A DNA stretch of 27,261 bases from JBDRHL01 sp043816955 (GCA_043816955.1 JBDRHL010000178.1:1-27261), one strand, 5' to 3'. Positions 15,499 through 24,919 are shown, counted from the first letter of the stretch. Program-made: numbers and translations. Notes: generated from the letters alone by a model not told the origin.

Positions 15499-18400
15499 AT
15501 GATTACACCAGAAAGAAAACAAGGCAGAAAAGCCATATTTGGCGGAAACGGCGGGGGCGAGGCTACGGCAACGCTTGAAAGGAAATCGGAATTTGGTGAG
15601 GGAGCGGAGAAACAGTTGAGGGAACTCCTGGAAGCAATGGAGGCGGTGCGAAAGGGAGACTTGACAAAGACGCTGAGAAGGGTAAGCGAAGACATCTTTG
15701 GCGAAATAGCAGATTCTTACAACAGCATGGTTGAACTGCTTAACAGTTTCGGCGGCGAGGTTACCCGAGTAGCCAGAGAAGTAGGTACAGAAGGTAAACT
15801 CGGAGGTCAGGCTCAGGTGGCTGGAGTAACAGGGACGTGGAAAGAGCTGACCGATAACGTCAATACTATGGCAAATAACCTTACCACTCAGGTTAGAAAT
15901 ATTGCCCAGGTTGGTACCGCAATTGCCAATGGCGATCTTGACCAGAAGATTACTGTCGAGGCCCAGGGCGAGGTAGCAGAACTGAAAGAGACCTTAAATA
16001 AGATGGTAGACAACCTGAATACTTTTGCGGGCGAAGTTACACGAGTTGCACGAGAAGTCGGCACGGAAGGAAAATTAGGGGCACAGGCAAAAGTTCCCGG
16101 AGTAGCCGGCACATGGAAAGAATTAACTGATAACGTTAATATTCTCGCTGACAATTTAACTAACCAGGTAAGAAACATCGCTCAGGTTACGACAGCGGTA
16201 GCTAAGGGCGACTTGACGCAGAAGATCACCGTTGAGGCAAGCGGAGAGATACTGGAACTTAAAAACACAATAAACAGTATGGTAGACAGCCTTGACACAT
16301 TTGCCAGCGAAGTTACTCGTGTAGCCAAAGAGGTTGGCCTTGAGGGTAAGCTTGGTGCACAGGCGGAAGTGCCCGGAGTAATTGGAACATGGAAGGATTT
16401 AACCGACAATGTTAATAACATGGCCGACAATCTTACCAAGCAGGTTAGAAACATTGCTCAGGTTGCTGTAGGTGTAGCTAACGGAGACCTTTCGCAGAAG
16501 ATTACCGTTGAGGCTCAAGGCGAAATATTAGAATTGAAGAACACGCTAAATAACATGGTAGACAGCCTCAATATATTTGGAAACGAGGTTACCAGGGTAG
16601 CCAGAGAGGTAGGAAACGAAGGGAAACTTGGTGGTCAGGCTGAGGTGCCTGGAGTAGCTGGCACGTGGAAAGATTTAACAGCTAATGTAAATACTCTGGC
16701 GGACAATTTAACTAACCAGGTAAGAAACATCGCTCAGGTTACCACCGCGGTAGCCAATGGAGACCTCTCACAAAAGATTACAGTTGATGCAAGTGGAGAG
16801 ATACTAGAACTTAAAAACACAATAAATAATATGGTAGACAGCCTCAATATATTTGGAAACGAGGTTACCAGGGTAGCCAGAGAGGTAGGAAACGAAGGGA
16901 AACTTGGTGGTCAGGCTGAGGTACCTGGGGTAGCTGGTACGTGGAAAGATTTAACAGGTAATGTAAATACCCTGGCAAACAATTTGACTATTCAGGTCAG
17001 AAACATTGCTCAGGTTACCACCGCGGTAGCCAATGGAGACCTCTCGCAAAAGATCACAGTTGAGGCTCAAGGCGAAATATTAGAGCTGAAGAATACAATA
17101 AACAATATGGTAGACAGCCTTAAAACCTTTGCTGCTGAAGTTACCCGTGTGGCGGGTGAAGTTGGAACTGAAGGCAAGCTTGGTGGTCAGGCAGAAGTGC
17201 CAGGAGTAATTGGAACATGGAAAGATTTGACCGACAATGTAAATAACCTGGCAAACAATTTGACTAATCAGGTAAGAAACATTGCTCAGGTTACTACGGC
17301 AGTAGCCAATGGCGACCTTTCACAGAAGATTACCGTTGATGCTTCCGGCGAGATATTAGAACTGAAGAGTACAATAAACAATATGGTGGACAGCCTTAAC
17401 ACATTTGCTGCCGAAGTTACTAGGGTGGCAGGTGAGGTTGGAACAGAAGGGAAACTTGGTGGTCAGGCAGACGTACCTGGGGTTGCCGGTACATGGAAGC
17501 AATTAACCGATAATGTTAACAACATGGCTGACAATCTTACCAAGCAGGTCAGAAATATTGCTCAGGTTGCTACAGGTGTAGCCAATGGCGACCTTTCACA
17601 GAAGATTACAGTTGATGCTTCCGGCGAGATATTAGAGCTGAAGAGTACACTAAATGCTATGGTGGACAGCCTTAATATCTTTGCGGCTGAAGTTACAAGG
17701 GTAGCAGGGGAAGTAGGGACTGAAGGTAACCTTGGAGCACAAGCCGATGTGCCAGGAGTGGCTGGAACATGGAAAGACCTGACAGACAATGTCAATACAT
17801 TGGCCGACAATCTTACCAAGCAGGTTAGAAACATTGCTCAGGTTACTACGTCAGTAGCCAATGGCGACCTTTCACAGAGGATTACAGTTGATGCTTCCGG
17901 CGAGATATTAGAGCTGAAGAGTACAATAAACAATATGGTAGATAGCCTTAATACCTTTGCTGACGAAGTTACCAGAGTGGCAGGTGAAGTTGGAACAGAA
18001 GGTAAGCTTGGAGGTCAAGCAAAGGTGCCGGGAGTGGCTGGAACATGGAAAGACTTAACCGACAATGTTAATAACATGGCTGACAATCTTACCAAGCAGG
18101 TTAGAAATATTGCACAGGTTGGCACTGCAATTGCCAACGGAGATTTAAGTCAGAAAATTACCGTTGAGGCTTCTGGTGAGATATTAGAGCTAAAGAACAC
18201 GTTAAATGAGATGGTTGATAGTCTTAATACCTTCGCAAGCGAGGTTACCCGAGTCGCCAGAGAAGTGGGAACTGAAGGACAACTGGGAGCACAGGCCGAT
18301 GTACCTGGTGTATCGGGAACATGGAAAGACTTAACTGACAATGTGAACACTTTGGCTAACAACCTCACCAATCAGGTTAGAAATATTGCCCAGGTTGCTA

Positions 18401-19803
18401 CGGCCATTAGCGCAGGAGACCTGACTCAGCAAATAACTGTCGAGGCAAGCGGAGAGATATTAGAACTCAAAAACACCCTGAATAAAATGGTGGATGATTT
18501 GAATAGATTGGCTGCTGAGGTCTCAAGAGTCGCCCAGGTAGCGGGCACAGAGGGTAAATTAAGTGAAAGGGCACGGGTTGAAGGCGTAGGCGGCAGTTGG
18601 AAAGGTATTGTAGATACGCTCAACAGCCTGCTTGATTCCATAGCCAACCCTGTGCAGGAAGTGATAAGACTTGCAGTTGCTTTGTCCGAGGGAGATATAT
18701 CACAAAGAGTAGCTATCGAAACCAAGGGAGATATTAAGACGTTAGCAGACGCCCTTAATAAATCCTTCGATGACCTGGGAACAGCCATCCGGCTGGCAAT
18801 GGATAGTTCCGGCAGAGTAGCCACAGCGTCCAATCAGTTGGCTGGCACATCAAGACAGGTAAATACTGCATTAGCTCAGGCTGCAAAAACCACACAGCAA
18901 ATAGCCAACGGTGCAAAAGATCAAACCAAAGAGCTGGAATCAAGCACGAAGATTGTGGCAGATTTGTCCAAGTCAATTGAACTGGGTGCGGCAAATGCAA
19001 GAAGTGCTGCTGAGGTTACTCAGCAGGCAGGTAATCTTGCCAAGAAAGGTACTGATTCCGGCAAACAGGCAGTAGATGGATTGAAAAGTATAGATAACAT
19101 TGTAAAAGGCAACACTGAGACAGTTAAACAATTAGATGATCGAGTCAAGGAGATAGCGGTACTCGTTGGCACCGCCAAGGATATCGCCGACCAGACCAAT
19201 CTGCTTGCTCTAAATGCGGCAATCGAGGCTGCTCATGCAGGTGAAGCCGGACGAGGCTTTGCGGTGGTCGCTGATGAGATAAGAAAACTGGCCGAAGGAA
19301 CAAAACAGGCGGCTATACAGATTGATGGGATGGTTAAGACCATTGGAGAATCCACTACCGAAGTTGTTAGCGGCATGACCGATGGAACACGGCAGGTTTC
19401 TGAAAGTATTGACATCGTCAATCAGGCCCTGGGGATGTTAGACCAGATTGGTGCCGGTGCCCAGGAGATCACATCCAAAGCACAGGAGATAGCAGCGGGA
19501 ACGGACGAGCAGACCGGAAGTGCTCAGCAGGTGGCAAAGGCAATAGAAGGAATAGCCGCAACGAGTGAACAGGCTGCAGTAGGAGCCGGACAGATGTCAA
19601 CATCTATTCAGCAGCAGGCGGCATCAATGGAACAAATGGCAGCTTCTGCCCAGAACTTATCAGGCCTCTCAGAAGAGCTAAGATCCGCTTTGGGAAGATT
19701 TAAGGTAAGTGCTCAGGAAGCTACTCCAATAGAGACAAGACGGACAGAAACCCCAAGCAGTCGGGCAACAAAAACGGAAGTGCTAACGAAAGCTAAACTG
19801 TAA
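15499..19803 (+). CDS. Giant soluble methyl-accepting chemotaxis protein with poly-HAMP repeat array
   Basis: 1434 residues and no hydrophobic membrane segment, so a cytoplasmic chemoreceptor. Residues 1-85 hold a charged start and a first HAMP-like unit (AVRKGDLTKTLR). Residues 86-1005 are ten consecutive 92-residue repeats, each with EVTRVA..VG.EG.LG, PGV.GTWK.LT.NVN, QVRNIAQV, GDL.QKITV and GEILELK. An eleventh unit (1006-1097) is diverged. Residues about 1098-1400 are the MCP signalling helices, with the tip DQTNLLALNAAIEAAHAGE (1231-1249) that contacts CheA and CheW. No CheR-binding pentapeptide ends the protein. The repeat resembles that of fungal group III (Nik1/Os-1) histidine kinases. 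With no sensory domain, the HAMP stack itself may be the input or a partner-binding rod. Confidence 0.95.
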   Translation: MITPERKQGRKAIFGGNGGGEATATLERKSEFGEGAEKQLRELLEAMEAVRKGDLTKTLRRVSEDIFGEIADSYNSMVELLNSFGGEVTRVAREVGTEGKLGGQAQVAGVTGTWKELTDNVNTMANNLTTQVRNIAQVGTAIANGDLDQKITVEAQGEVAELKETLNKMVDNLNTFAGEVTRVAREVGTEGKLGAQAKVPGVAGTWKELTDNVNILADNLTNQVRNIAQVTTAVAKGDLTQKITVEASGEILELKNTINSMVDSLDTFASEVTRVAKEVGLEGKLGAQAEVPGVIGTWKDLTDNVNNMADNLTKQVRNIAQVAVGVANGDLSQKITVEAQGEILELKNTLNNMVDSLNIFGNEVTRVAREVGNEGKLGGQAEVPGVAGTWKDLTANVNTLADNLTNQVRNIAQVTTAVANGDLSQKITVDASGEILELKNTINNMVDSLNIFGNEVTRVAREVGNEGKLGGQAEVPGVAGTWKDLTGNVNTLANNLTIQVRNIAQVTTAVANGDLSQKITVEAQGEILELKNTINNMVDSLKTFAAEVTRVAGEVGTEGKLGGQAEVPGVIGTWKDLTDNVNNLANNLTNQVRNIAQVTTAVANGDLSQKITVDASGEILELKSTINNMVDSLNTFAAEVTRVAGEVGTEGKLGGQADVPGVAGTWKQLTDNVNNMADNLTKQVRNIAQVATGVANGDLSQKITVDASGEILELKSTLNAMVDSLNIFAAEVTRVAGEVGTEGNLGAQADVPGVAGTWKDLTDNVNTLADNLTKQVRNIAQVTTSVANGDLSQRITVDASGEILELKSTINNMVDSLNTFADEVTRVAGEVGTEGKLGGQAKVPGVAGTWKDLTDNVNNMADNLTKQVRNIAQVGTAIANGDLSQKITVEASGEILELKNTLNEMVDSLNTFASEVTRVAREVGTEGQLGAQADVPGVSGTWKDLTDNVNTLANNLTNQVRNIAQVATAISAGDLTQQITVEASGEILELKNTLNKMVDDLNRLAAEVSRVAQVAGTEGKLSERARVEGVGGSWKGIVDTLNSLLDSIANPVQEVIRLAVALSEGDISQRVAIETKGDIKTLADALNKSFDDLGTAIRLAMDSSGRVATASNQLAGTSRQVNTALAQAAKTTQQIANGAKDQTKELESSTKIVADLSKSIELGAANARSAAEVTQQAGNLAKKGTDSGKQAVDGLKSIDNIVKGNTETVKQLDDRVKEIAVLVGTAKDIADQTNLLALNAAIEAAHAGEAGRGFAVVADEIRKLAEGTKQAAIQIDGMVKTIGESTTEVVSGMTDGTRQVSESIDIVNQALGMLDQIGAGAQEITSKAQEIAAGTDEQTGSAQQVAKAIEGIAATSEQAAVGAGQMSTSIQQQAASMEQMAASAQNLSGLSEELRSALGRFKVSAQEATPIETRRTETPSSRATKTEVLTKAKL
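15754..18789 (+). repeat. Tandem 276-bp in-frame repeats coding for HAMP units (11 copies)
   Basis: Period is exactly 276 bp (92 codons). Ten well-conserved units run from 15754 to 18513 and a diverged one from 18514 to 18789. Units 4 and 5 share a stretch of 86 identical bases (16561-16646 and 16837-16922), indicating recent duplication or gene conversion. Other pairs differ mainly at third positions. No indel breaks the register. Confidence 0.95.
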
Positions 19804-19836
19804 TAGTATCGGTATTGCAGAGAAAGGCGAAAAAAT

Positions 19837-20502
19837 ATGAAGAATGAAAATATAAAAAATGTGCAGATACACCCACAAAGCCAACAGAAAAAGGGTGACA
19901 CTGAGGAAGCCGAGATTATTCAGCTAATTGTGTTTAACCTCGGCGACGAGGAATACGGAGCGGATATTAATCAGGTCAGAGAGATTATCAGGACAGGGGC
20001 CATTACGCCGATACCAGATTCTCCTGATTTTATTAAAGGTGTAAGTAACATCAGGGGCGAAATTCCTGTGATCATAGACCTCAAATCACGTTTCTTCCTG
20101 TCGGCAATCAACAGAGAAGTTGAGGACAGACACATAGTGATAACCGAGCAGGATAAAAACATCTTCGGTCTTCTGGTTGACGAGGTTACCGAGGTCTTAA
20201 GAATACCTGAAACGGATATCAAACCGGCTCCGGAACTGGTTACTAAAATAGAAAGAGAGTACGTCAACGGCGTGATAACTCTGGAAAATCGGCTGATAAT
20301 TATGCTTGATTTGGCCAAGGTTCTTTCCGCCGATGAACTTGCCAGATTGAGCGATTTCTCGCAGAGGCACCATTCAGAAAAACCGACCAAAGCCCGGCAT
20401 GTCGTAGTTTCGCCGGAAGCCGACGCTGCCAAAAAAACGGAGCAGGAAACCGCTGAGTCGCAGCTCGAACCTGTCCTTGCCGGGCAGAAAGCAGATGCTT
20501 AA
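19837..20502 (+). CDS. cheW: CheW-type adaptor with extended C-terminal tail
   Basis: 221 residues. A CheW domain spans about 22-165: QLIVFNLGDEEYGADINQVREII, PDFIKGVSNIRGEIPVIIDL, FGLLVDEVTEVLRI, NGVITLENRLIIMLDLAKVL. The SH3-like adaptor couples receptor to CheA. About 50 residues of charged, probably disordered tail follow (HHSEKPTK onwards), longer than a typical CheW. AAAGG lies ahead of ATG 19837, which follows the receptor stop by 33 nt. Confidence 0.93.
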   Translation: MKNENIKNVQIHPQSQQKKGDTEEAEIIQLIVFNLGDEEYGADINQVREIIRTGAITPIPDSPDFIKGVSNIRGEIPVIIDLKSRFFLSAINREVEDRHIVITEQDKNIFGLLVDEVTEVLRIPETDIKPAPELVTKIEREYVNGVITLENRLIIMLDLAKVLSADELARLSDFSQRHHSEKPTKARHVVVSPEADAAKKTEQETAESQLEPVLAGQKADA

Positions 20503-20565
20503 TCTGCAAATAGAAAAATTACAAGTGTAACCAAAGAAAAGAGCCACAATACGAAAGGAACCGAT

Positions 20566-20949
20566 ATGAAAAAGATTCTAATTGCAGACGATTCGCTCTT
20601 TATGCGAATGACACTAAAGGACAATCTTCCTGATGAGTACGAGGTAGTGGAAGCCGATTCAGGGGCTAAGGCTATAGAACAATTCGAAAGCGAAAAGCCG
20701 GATATGGTACTGCTGGATATTGTTATGCCGGCAGGCGAACAAGAAGGCGTCAAGGTTCTGCGGAAAATCATGCAAAGTGACCCGCAGGCCTGCGTGGTTA
20801 TGATTACAGCCGTCGGCCAGGAAACCATAATTGACGAATGTAAAAAAGCCGGTGCCAGGGATTATATTGTCAAGCCTTTTGACGAAAAGCAAGTCGTCGA
20901 GACGGTCCAGAGGTGCCTTAGCGAACAGGCCGTAGCAAGCAGTAAATAG
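20566..20949 (+). CDS. cheY: CheY-type single-domain response regulator
   Basis: 127 residues with Asp8/Asp9 (ADDSLFMR), acceptor Asp51 (LLDIVMP), Thr81 (MITAVG) and Lys103 (YIVKPFDE). AAAGGA precedes the ATG by 5 nt. It carries the CheA signal to an unidentified target; no flagellar genes are in the window, so pilus motility or another output is possible. It closely resembles the second CheY (26463-26840), including the starts MKKILIADDSLFMR and EADSGAKA, so the two are paralogues. Confidence 0.93.
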   Translation: MKKILIADDSLFMRMTLKDNLPDEYEVVEADSGAKAIEQFESEKPDMVLLDIVMPAGEQEGVKVLRKIMQSDPQACVVMITAVGQETIIDECKKAGARDYIVKPFDEKQVVETVQRCLSEQAVASSK

Positions 20950-21012
20950 TATTAAACAGCCCCTACCTTGTGGCTGAGTATTAAACCATAATTAAATGGC
21001 GACGAGAAGATT

Positions 21013-22062
21013 ATGTCTATAAAAGTCCTTGTAGTTGATGACTCTCTTTTCATGAGAACCCTTATCTCGGATATGCTCAATTCTGATCCGAAGATTGAGG
21101 TTATCGCTACTGCCAAAGAGGGACGAGAAGCAATAGACAAAATATCCAGAGTAAGGCCTGATTGCATTACGCTCGATTTGGCGATGCCCGGCTGGGACGG
21201 CATGACCACACTAAAGCATATTATGAGCGAATGCCCTGTCCCTGTGGTAATACTTTCCGCCTATAGCAAGCAAGATGCGGACGTTACAATAGAGTGCATC
21301 AAGACGGGAGCGGTCGGCTTTGTTCTCAAACCTTCCGGCGAATTATCGCTGAACATCGAAAAAGTAAAACACCAGCTCATAGAAGAAGTAAAAGCCGCTT
21401 CAAAGGTTGAACTTAAGAAAATCCGTTTGCTTGCTGCCAAAAAGCCCAAACAGCATAAGCAAAAACTGGCCGATGTGAACAAAATTTTCGTTATAGGGGC
21501 CTCGACCGGAGGGATGCAGACCCTGGAATCAATTTTACCGTTTTTGCCCGCCGATTTCCCTTCACCGATTATTGTAGCTCAGCATGTGCCGAACATGTTT
21601 TTTACGCAAAGTTTTGCCCAGCATTTAAATCGTCAGTGCGAATTAACTGTAAAAGTTGCCAATGACAATGAAACAATTGAGGCAGGCAAAATATATCTTG
21701 CTCCCGGCGGTTCTCATATGACACTTAGGCTATTGCCGAACAAAGAGGTCGCCGCACATATCAAAGATGCCAAATCTGATATCCTGACCCCTTCGGTTGA
21801 TTTGGTGATGGAATCAGCGGCTAAAATCTTTTATGAAAATGTAGTTGGAATTATCCTTACTGGAATGGGCGATGATGGCAGACAAGGAGCTAAAGCCATT
21901 AAACAAGCCGGCGGCAGTACGATTGTTCAGGATGAGTCCTCGTTGATATTCGGTATGCCAAAAGCGGTTATTGACGCAGGCTATGCTGATAAAATATTAC
22001 CTGCCGGCGAAATCGCCGAAGTTATGATGGAATCTGTAAGTCAGGAAAGCATAAATGCCTGA
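21013..22062 (+). CDS. cheB: CheB, receptor methylesterase/glutamine deamidase
   Basis: 349 residues. Receiver domain 1-120 (VLVVDDSLFMR, acceptor Asp55 in LDLAMPG, KPSGE) and C-terminal CheB esterase domain from about 157. The catalytic triad is visible: Ser164 (GASTGG), His191 (QHVPNMF), Asp287 (GMGDDG). Length and order are standard. The linker (about 125-155) is Lys-rich. It removes methyl groups from receptor glutamates to reset the array. A CheR partner is not encoded in the window. Its 3' end overlaps cheA by 8 nt. Confidence 0.95.
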   Translation: MSIKVLVVDDSLFMRTLISDMLNSDPKIEVIATAKEGREAIDKISRVRPDCITLDLAMPGWDGMTTLKHIMSECPVPVVILSAYSKQDADVTIECIKTGAVGFVLKPSGELSLNIEKVKHQLIEEVKAASKVELKKIRLLAAKKPKQHKQKLADVNKIFVIGASTGGMQTLESILPFLPADFPSPIIVAQHVPNMFFTQSFAQHLNRQCELTVKVANDNETIEAGKIYLAPGGSHMTLRLLPNKEVAAHIKDAKSDILTPSVDLVMESAAKIFYENVVGIILTGMGDDGRQGAKAIKQAGGSTIVQDESSLIFGMPKAVIDAGYADKILPAGEIAEVMMESVSQESINA

Positions 22063-23638
22063 AGATTTAAGCAAATATAAAGATACCTTTTTGAGTGAGG
22101 CTAAAGAGTACATCTCTTTGATGGAGAAGTCTCTGCTTAAGCTTGAAAAAAAGCCGGGCAAAGCTGAGTTCTTAAGCGCAATCTTCCGTGCAGCGCATTC
22201 GTTGAAGAGCATGGCTGCTACAATGGATTACTTACAAATGTCCAAACTCTGCCATGCGATAGAAGATGTACTGGACGCAATAAAAAACAAGAAGATACAG
22301 CAGGGTAAATGCGTTGACGTATTGTTTGAATGTTTCGACAACCTCCAATCAAGCCTAAAGGAGATTGCTGCCGATGCCGAGGAGCTTGATACTGACCAAT
22401 TAGTACAGAAACTACAAATGCTGATTACACAGAAAGAAGCTGTGACCAATTTAATAGATAAATCGGTCCCGGCTGAAACTGCAAAGGTCGGAAGTATCGA
22501 GGTAAAGGTCGAACGGCTGGACGTACTTATGAATTTAGCTGAAGAGCTCCTGATAAACAAGATGAGATTCGATATCGTAAAGGATCAACTGCAGAATCCG
22601 GAGCTTACGGCGGCGGTTGATACTTTAGGGCGATTAGTTTCAGATTTGCAATACAATGTGATGCAGTCAAGACTGGTGCCTATAGGCTTTGTATTCAGCA
22701 GGTTTCCCCGAATGGTAAGAGACCTTGCAAAGCAGCAGAAAAAAGAGGTTAGCCTTGAAACTCAGGGAAGTGATATCGAACTTGACCGGGCTGTGATAGA
22801 CGAAATCGCTGAAAGCCTGGTTCATCTTTTAAGAAATGCCGTTGACCATGGTATGGAAACGCCGGAGGCCCGAAAAAAGGCCGGCAAACCCGCTGGAGGA
22901 ACAATAAAAATAACCGCAGAGCGAACCAAGAGTTTTGCGATTATCAAGGTCAGTGACGACGGCCAGGGACTTGACATTGAAGATATAAAAAGCACAGCCA
23001 TAAAAAACAAAGTCTTATCTCTGGAAGCAACAACCAAAGAGTTGATTCAGTCAATCTTTTTCGGTGTAAGTACTACCAAGAAAGTAACAGCGGTTTCCGG
23101 CAGAGGCTTTGGCCTGAATATTGTTAAAAATAAAATCGAATCTCTCGGCGGCTCTGTCAAAGTCGAATCAGAGCCGGGCAAGGGTACAACATTTATAATA
23201 GAGATACCGCTGACACTGGCTATTATAAAAGCCCTCTTTGTCGAAGCAGCCGGCAAAACCTATGCAATTCCCATAGCAAATACAGAAAGACTTGTTACCG
23301 TAGAAAGAGCCGACATCAAAGGGATATTGAACAACGAAGCTATTGTTCTGGACGGAGAAGATATCCCGATAACCCGTTTAGACATACTGTTCAATTCGCC
23401 GTCCCTTGGCTTGAAAGCACAGCCGATTGCAATTGTCAAAAAGGGCGAGGAGGAACTTGGCCTGGCAGTTGATGCTTTTCTGACCACGCAGGAAATAGTT
23501 ATTAAGCCGTTGAACAAACTTGTAAGAGAGAATAAATACTTTTCCGGCTCAACCATAATCGGTTCCGGCGAAGTCGTTTTAGTACTGGATGTGTCTAATT
23601 TAATGTTAACCAAGAGAGAGTTCGCAGTCGTCGATTAG
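22055..23638 (+). CDS. cheA: CheA histidine kinase without a P2 domain
   Basis: 527 residues, short for CheA. The P1/HPt domain holds His48 (FRAAHSLKSMAATM). A linker (about 110-150) replaces the P2 CheY-binding domain. The P3 dimerisation helices start at EVKVERLDVLMNLAEELLI. The P4 ATPase has LLRNAVDHGMETPE, VSDDGQGLDIE and GRGFGLNIVKNKIE. The P5 CheW-like domain (LALIKALFVEAAGKTYAIP form) runs to the C-terminus. It phosphorylates CheY and CheB in response to the poly-HAMP receptor. AGGAAA lies before the ATG, which overlaps cheB, so translation is probably coupled. Confidence 0.95.
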   Translation: MPEDLSKYKDTFLSEAKEYISLMEKSLLKLEKKPGKAEFLSAIFRAAHSLKSMAATMDYLQMSKLCHAIEDVLDAIKNKKIQQGKCVDVLFECFDNLQSSLKEIAADAEELDTDQLVQKLQMLITQKEAVTNLIDKSVPAETAKVGSIEVKVERLDVLMNLAEELLINKMRFDIVKDQLQNPELTAAVDTLGRLVSDLQYNVMQSRLVPIGFVFSRFPRMVRDLAKQQKKEVSLETQGSDIELDRAVIDEIAESLVHLLRNAVDHGMETPEARKKAGKPAGGTIKITAERTKSFAIIKVSDDGQGLDIEDIKSTAIKNKVLSLEATTKELIQSIFFGVSTTKKVTAVSGRGFGLNIVKNKIESLGGSVKVESEPGKGTTFIIEIPLTLAIIKALFVEAAGKTYAIPIANTERLVTVERADIKGILNNEAIVLDGEDIPITRLDILFNSPSLGLKAQPIAIVKKGEEELGLAVDAFLTTQEIVIKPLNKLVRENKYFSGSTIIGSGEVVLVLDVSNLMLTKREFAVVD

Positions 23639-23675
23639 CGGCGAATGTTAAACAAATTTGAAAGGAAACCATATT

Positions 23676-24290
23676 ATGGAAAGCGAATTACAACAAGTAA
23701 CCAGTCTGGAGCAGATAAACAATGAAGCTTCCGAACAGGCTTCGGCAGCCTTGTCAAAACTAATCGACAGGCACGTAGAGGTAGCTATTTCCAAGGCAGA
23801 AGTAAAGAAGGTGGCAGAGCTGAGTCCGCTTATTGGCACCGAAGAGATGGTAGCGGGGATTTATCTGCCTGTTACCGGAGACATTCAGGGAGCGTCACTG
23901 CTGATATTCCCAAAGGAGACCGCCTTTATTTTAAGCGATCTGCTTGTTAAAAGGCCTCCCGGCACAACCCGAAAGCTAACTCTGCTGGATGAGTCTGCCT
24001 TAAAAGAAGTAGGAAACATTATCTCAGGCAATTACCTGACCGTCATGGCAAATGCTTTGCAGATAAAGGTAGTTGAGCACACACCTAACTTCAGCTTCGA
24101 TATGTTCGGTGCGATTGTAAGCCAGATCATCACACAATTTGCCGAAAAGACAGAGAACGCCTTGATAATTGAAATAGAATTTACAATCAATCCGGAAACG
24201 TTCAAAGGTTATTTCCTCTTACTCTTTGAGGTCGAGCAGTTTAAGGCGATGCTTGGCTCAATCAGTGGGGCTGAAGACCTTCTTTGTTGA
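23676..24290 (+). CDS. cheC: CheC-family CheY-P phosphatase (copy 1)
   Basis: About 204 residues. It has the CheC fold with two half-sites. The C-terminal site is canonical (SALKEVGNIISGNYLTVMAN, E..N, about residues 109-128). The N-terminal one reads LEQINNEASEQASAALSKL, where the usual Glu seems replaced by Gln but an Asn is kept. ATG 23676 is preferred because AAAGGAAA lies 7 nt upstream; a TTG at 23658 would overlap that site. It lies between cheA and cheD, the classical CheC-CheD pairing. Two further CheC-like genes follow in the window. Confidence 0.87.
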   Translation: MESELQQVTSLEQINNEASEQASAALSKLIDRHVEVAISKAEVKKVAELSPLIGTEEMVAGIYLPVTGDIQGASLLIFPKETAFILSDLLVKRPPGTTRKLTLLDESALKEVGNIISGNYLTVMANALQIKVVEHTPNFSFDMFGAIVSQIITQFAEKTENALIIEIEFTINPETFKGYFLLLFEVEQFKAMLGSISGAEDLLC

Positions 24291-24319
24291 TTATTGGGAA
24301 AACGATCAGGGTAACAAAA

Positions 24320-24862
24320 ATGGCGGATATTGAAGTACATATGGCTGAAGCAGTAACAAACCCGGGCGATTACGTCCTGGTAACTTCCGGAATCGGGTCG
24401 TGTCTGGTTATTACTCTCTACGACTCGAAGCTCCAAATAGGTGCCCTTGCTCATACAATGGTCCCATCGTCAGCTAAACGGGATGCTCAATATCACCAGC
24501 GTGCCTCCGCTCATCTTTCTTACGAAGCTTCAACAATCGGCCATGCCTGTGCTGTAGCAGAACGGGTTTCGACAAAAAACGAAGACACCAAATATGTTGA
24601 TGTGGCTATAGATAAGATGCTAAGAGGCCTGGAAGCTAAAGGTTCTAAACGAGAGAACCTGGAAGCCAAGCTCATTGGCGGAGCAAATATGTTCCCCTCT
24701 TTGATGTCAGACGACATCGGCAAAGATAACGTTTTAAGTGCAAAAGAAAAACTTCAAGTTGAAGGAATACGAATAGTCGGCGAATGTGTGGGTGGCTCTC
24801 AAGGCCGGTCAGTGGAATTTTCCCCTACCACAGGAGTTGTTACAGTAAAGCTTAAATTTTAG
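24320..24862 (+). CDS. cheD: CheD, receptor glutamine deamidase
   Basis: About 180 residues. The catalytic Cys28 lies in SGIGSC, His45 in LAHTMVP, and Thr in LVTSG, matching the Cys-His-Thr triad of CheD. The C-terminal LIGGANMFP and ENLEAKLIGG motifs are also typical. CheD deamidates receptor glutamines and is held by CheC. It is a plausible modifier of this soluble receptor. ATG 24320 has AGGGT 8 nt upstream; a TTG at 24284 overlapping cheC is less likely. The insert YHQRASAHLSYEASTIG is longer than I recall for the family. Confidence 0.92.
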   Translation: MADIEVHMAEAVTNPGDYVLVTSGIGSCLVITLYDSKLQIGALAHTMVPSSAKRDAQYHQRASAHLSYEASTIGHACAVAERVSTKNEDTKYVDVAIDKMLRGLEAKGSKRENLEAKLIGGANMFPSLMSDDIGKDNVLSAKEKLQVEGIRIVGECVGGSQGRSVEFSPTTGVVTVKLKF

Positions 24863-24919
24863 AGGACTTATACGAACTGATAAAATAACGGGCCGATAAT
24901 ACCGAATGGAAGGCATAAA

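Noticed and set aside
15754..18513. Regular 276-bp repeats considered as a CRISPR or satellite array
   Set aside because: The period is far too long and the units are coding, in frame and without spacers; antisense frames inside them are shadows.
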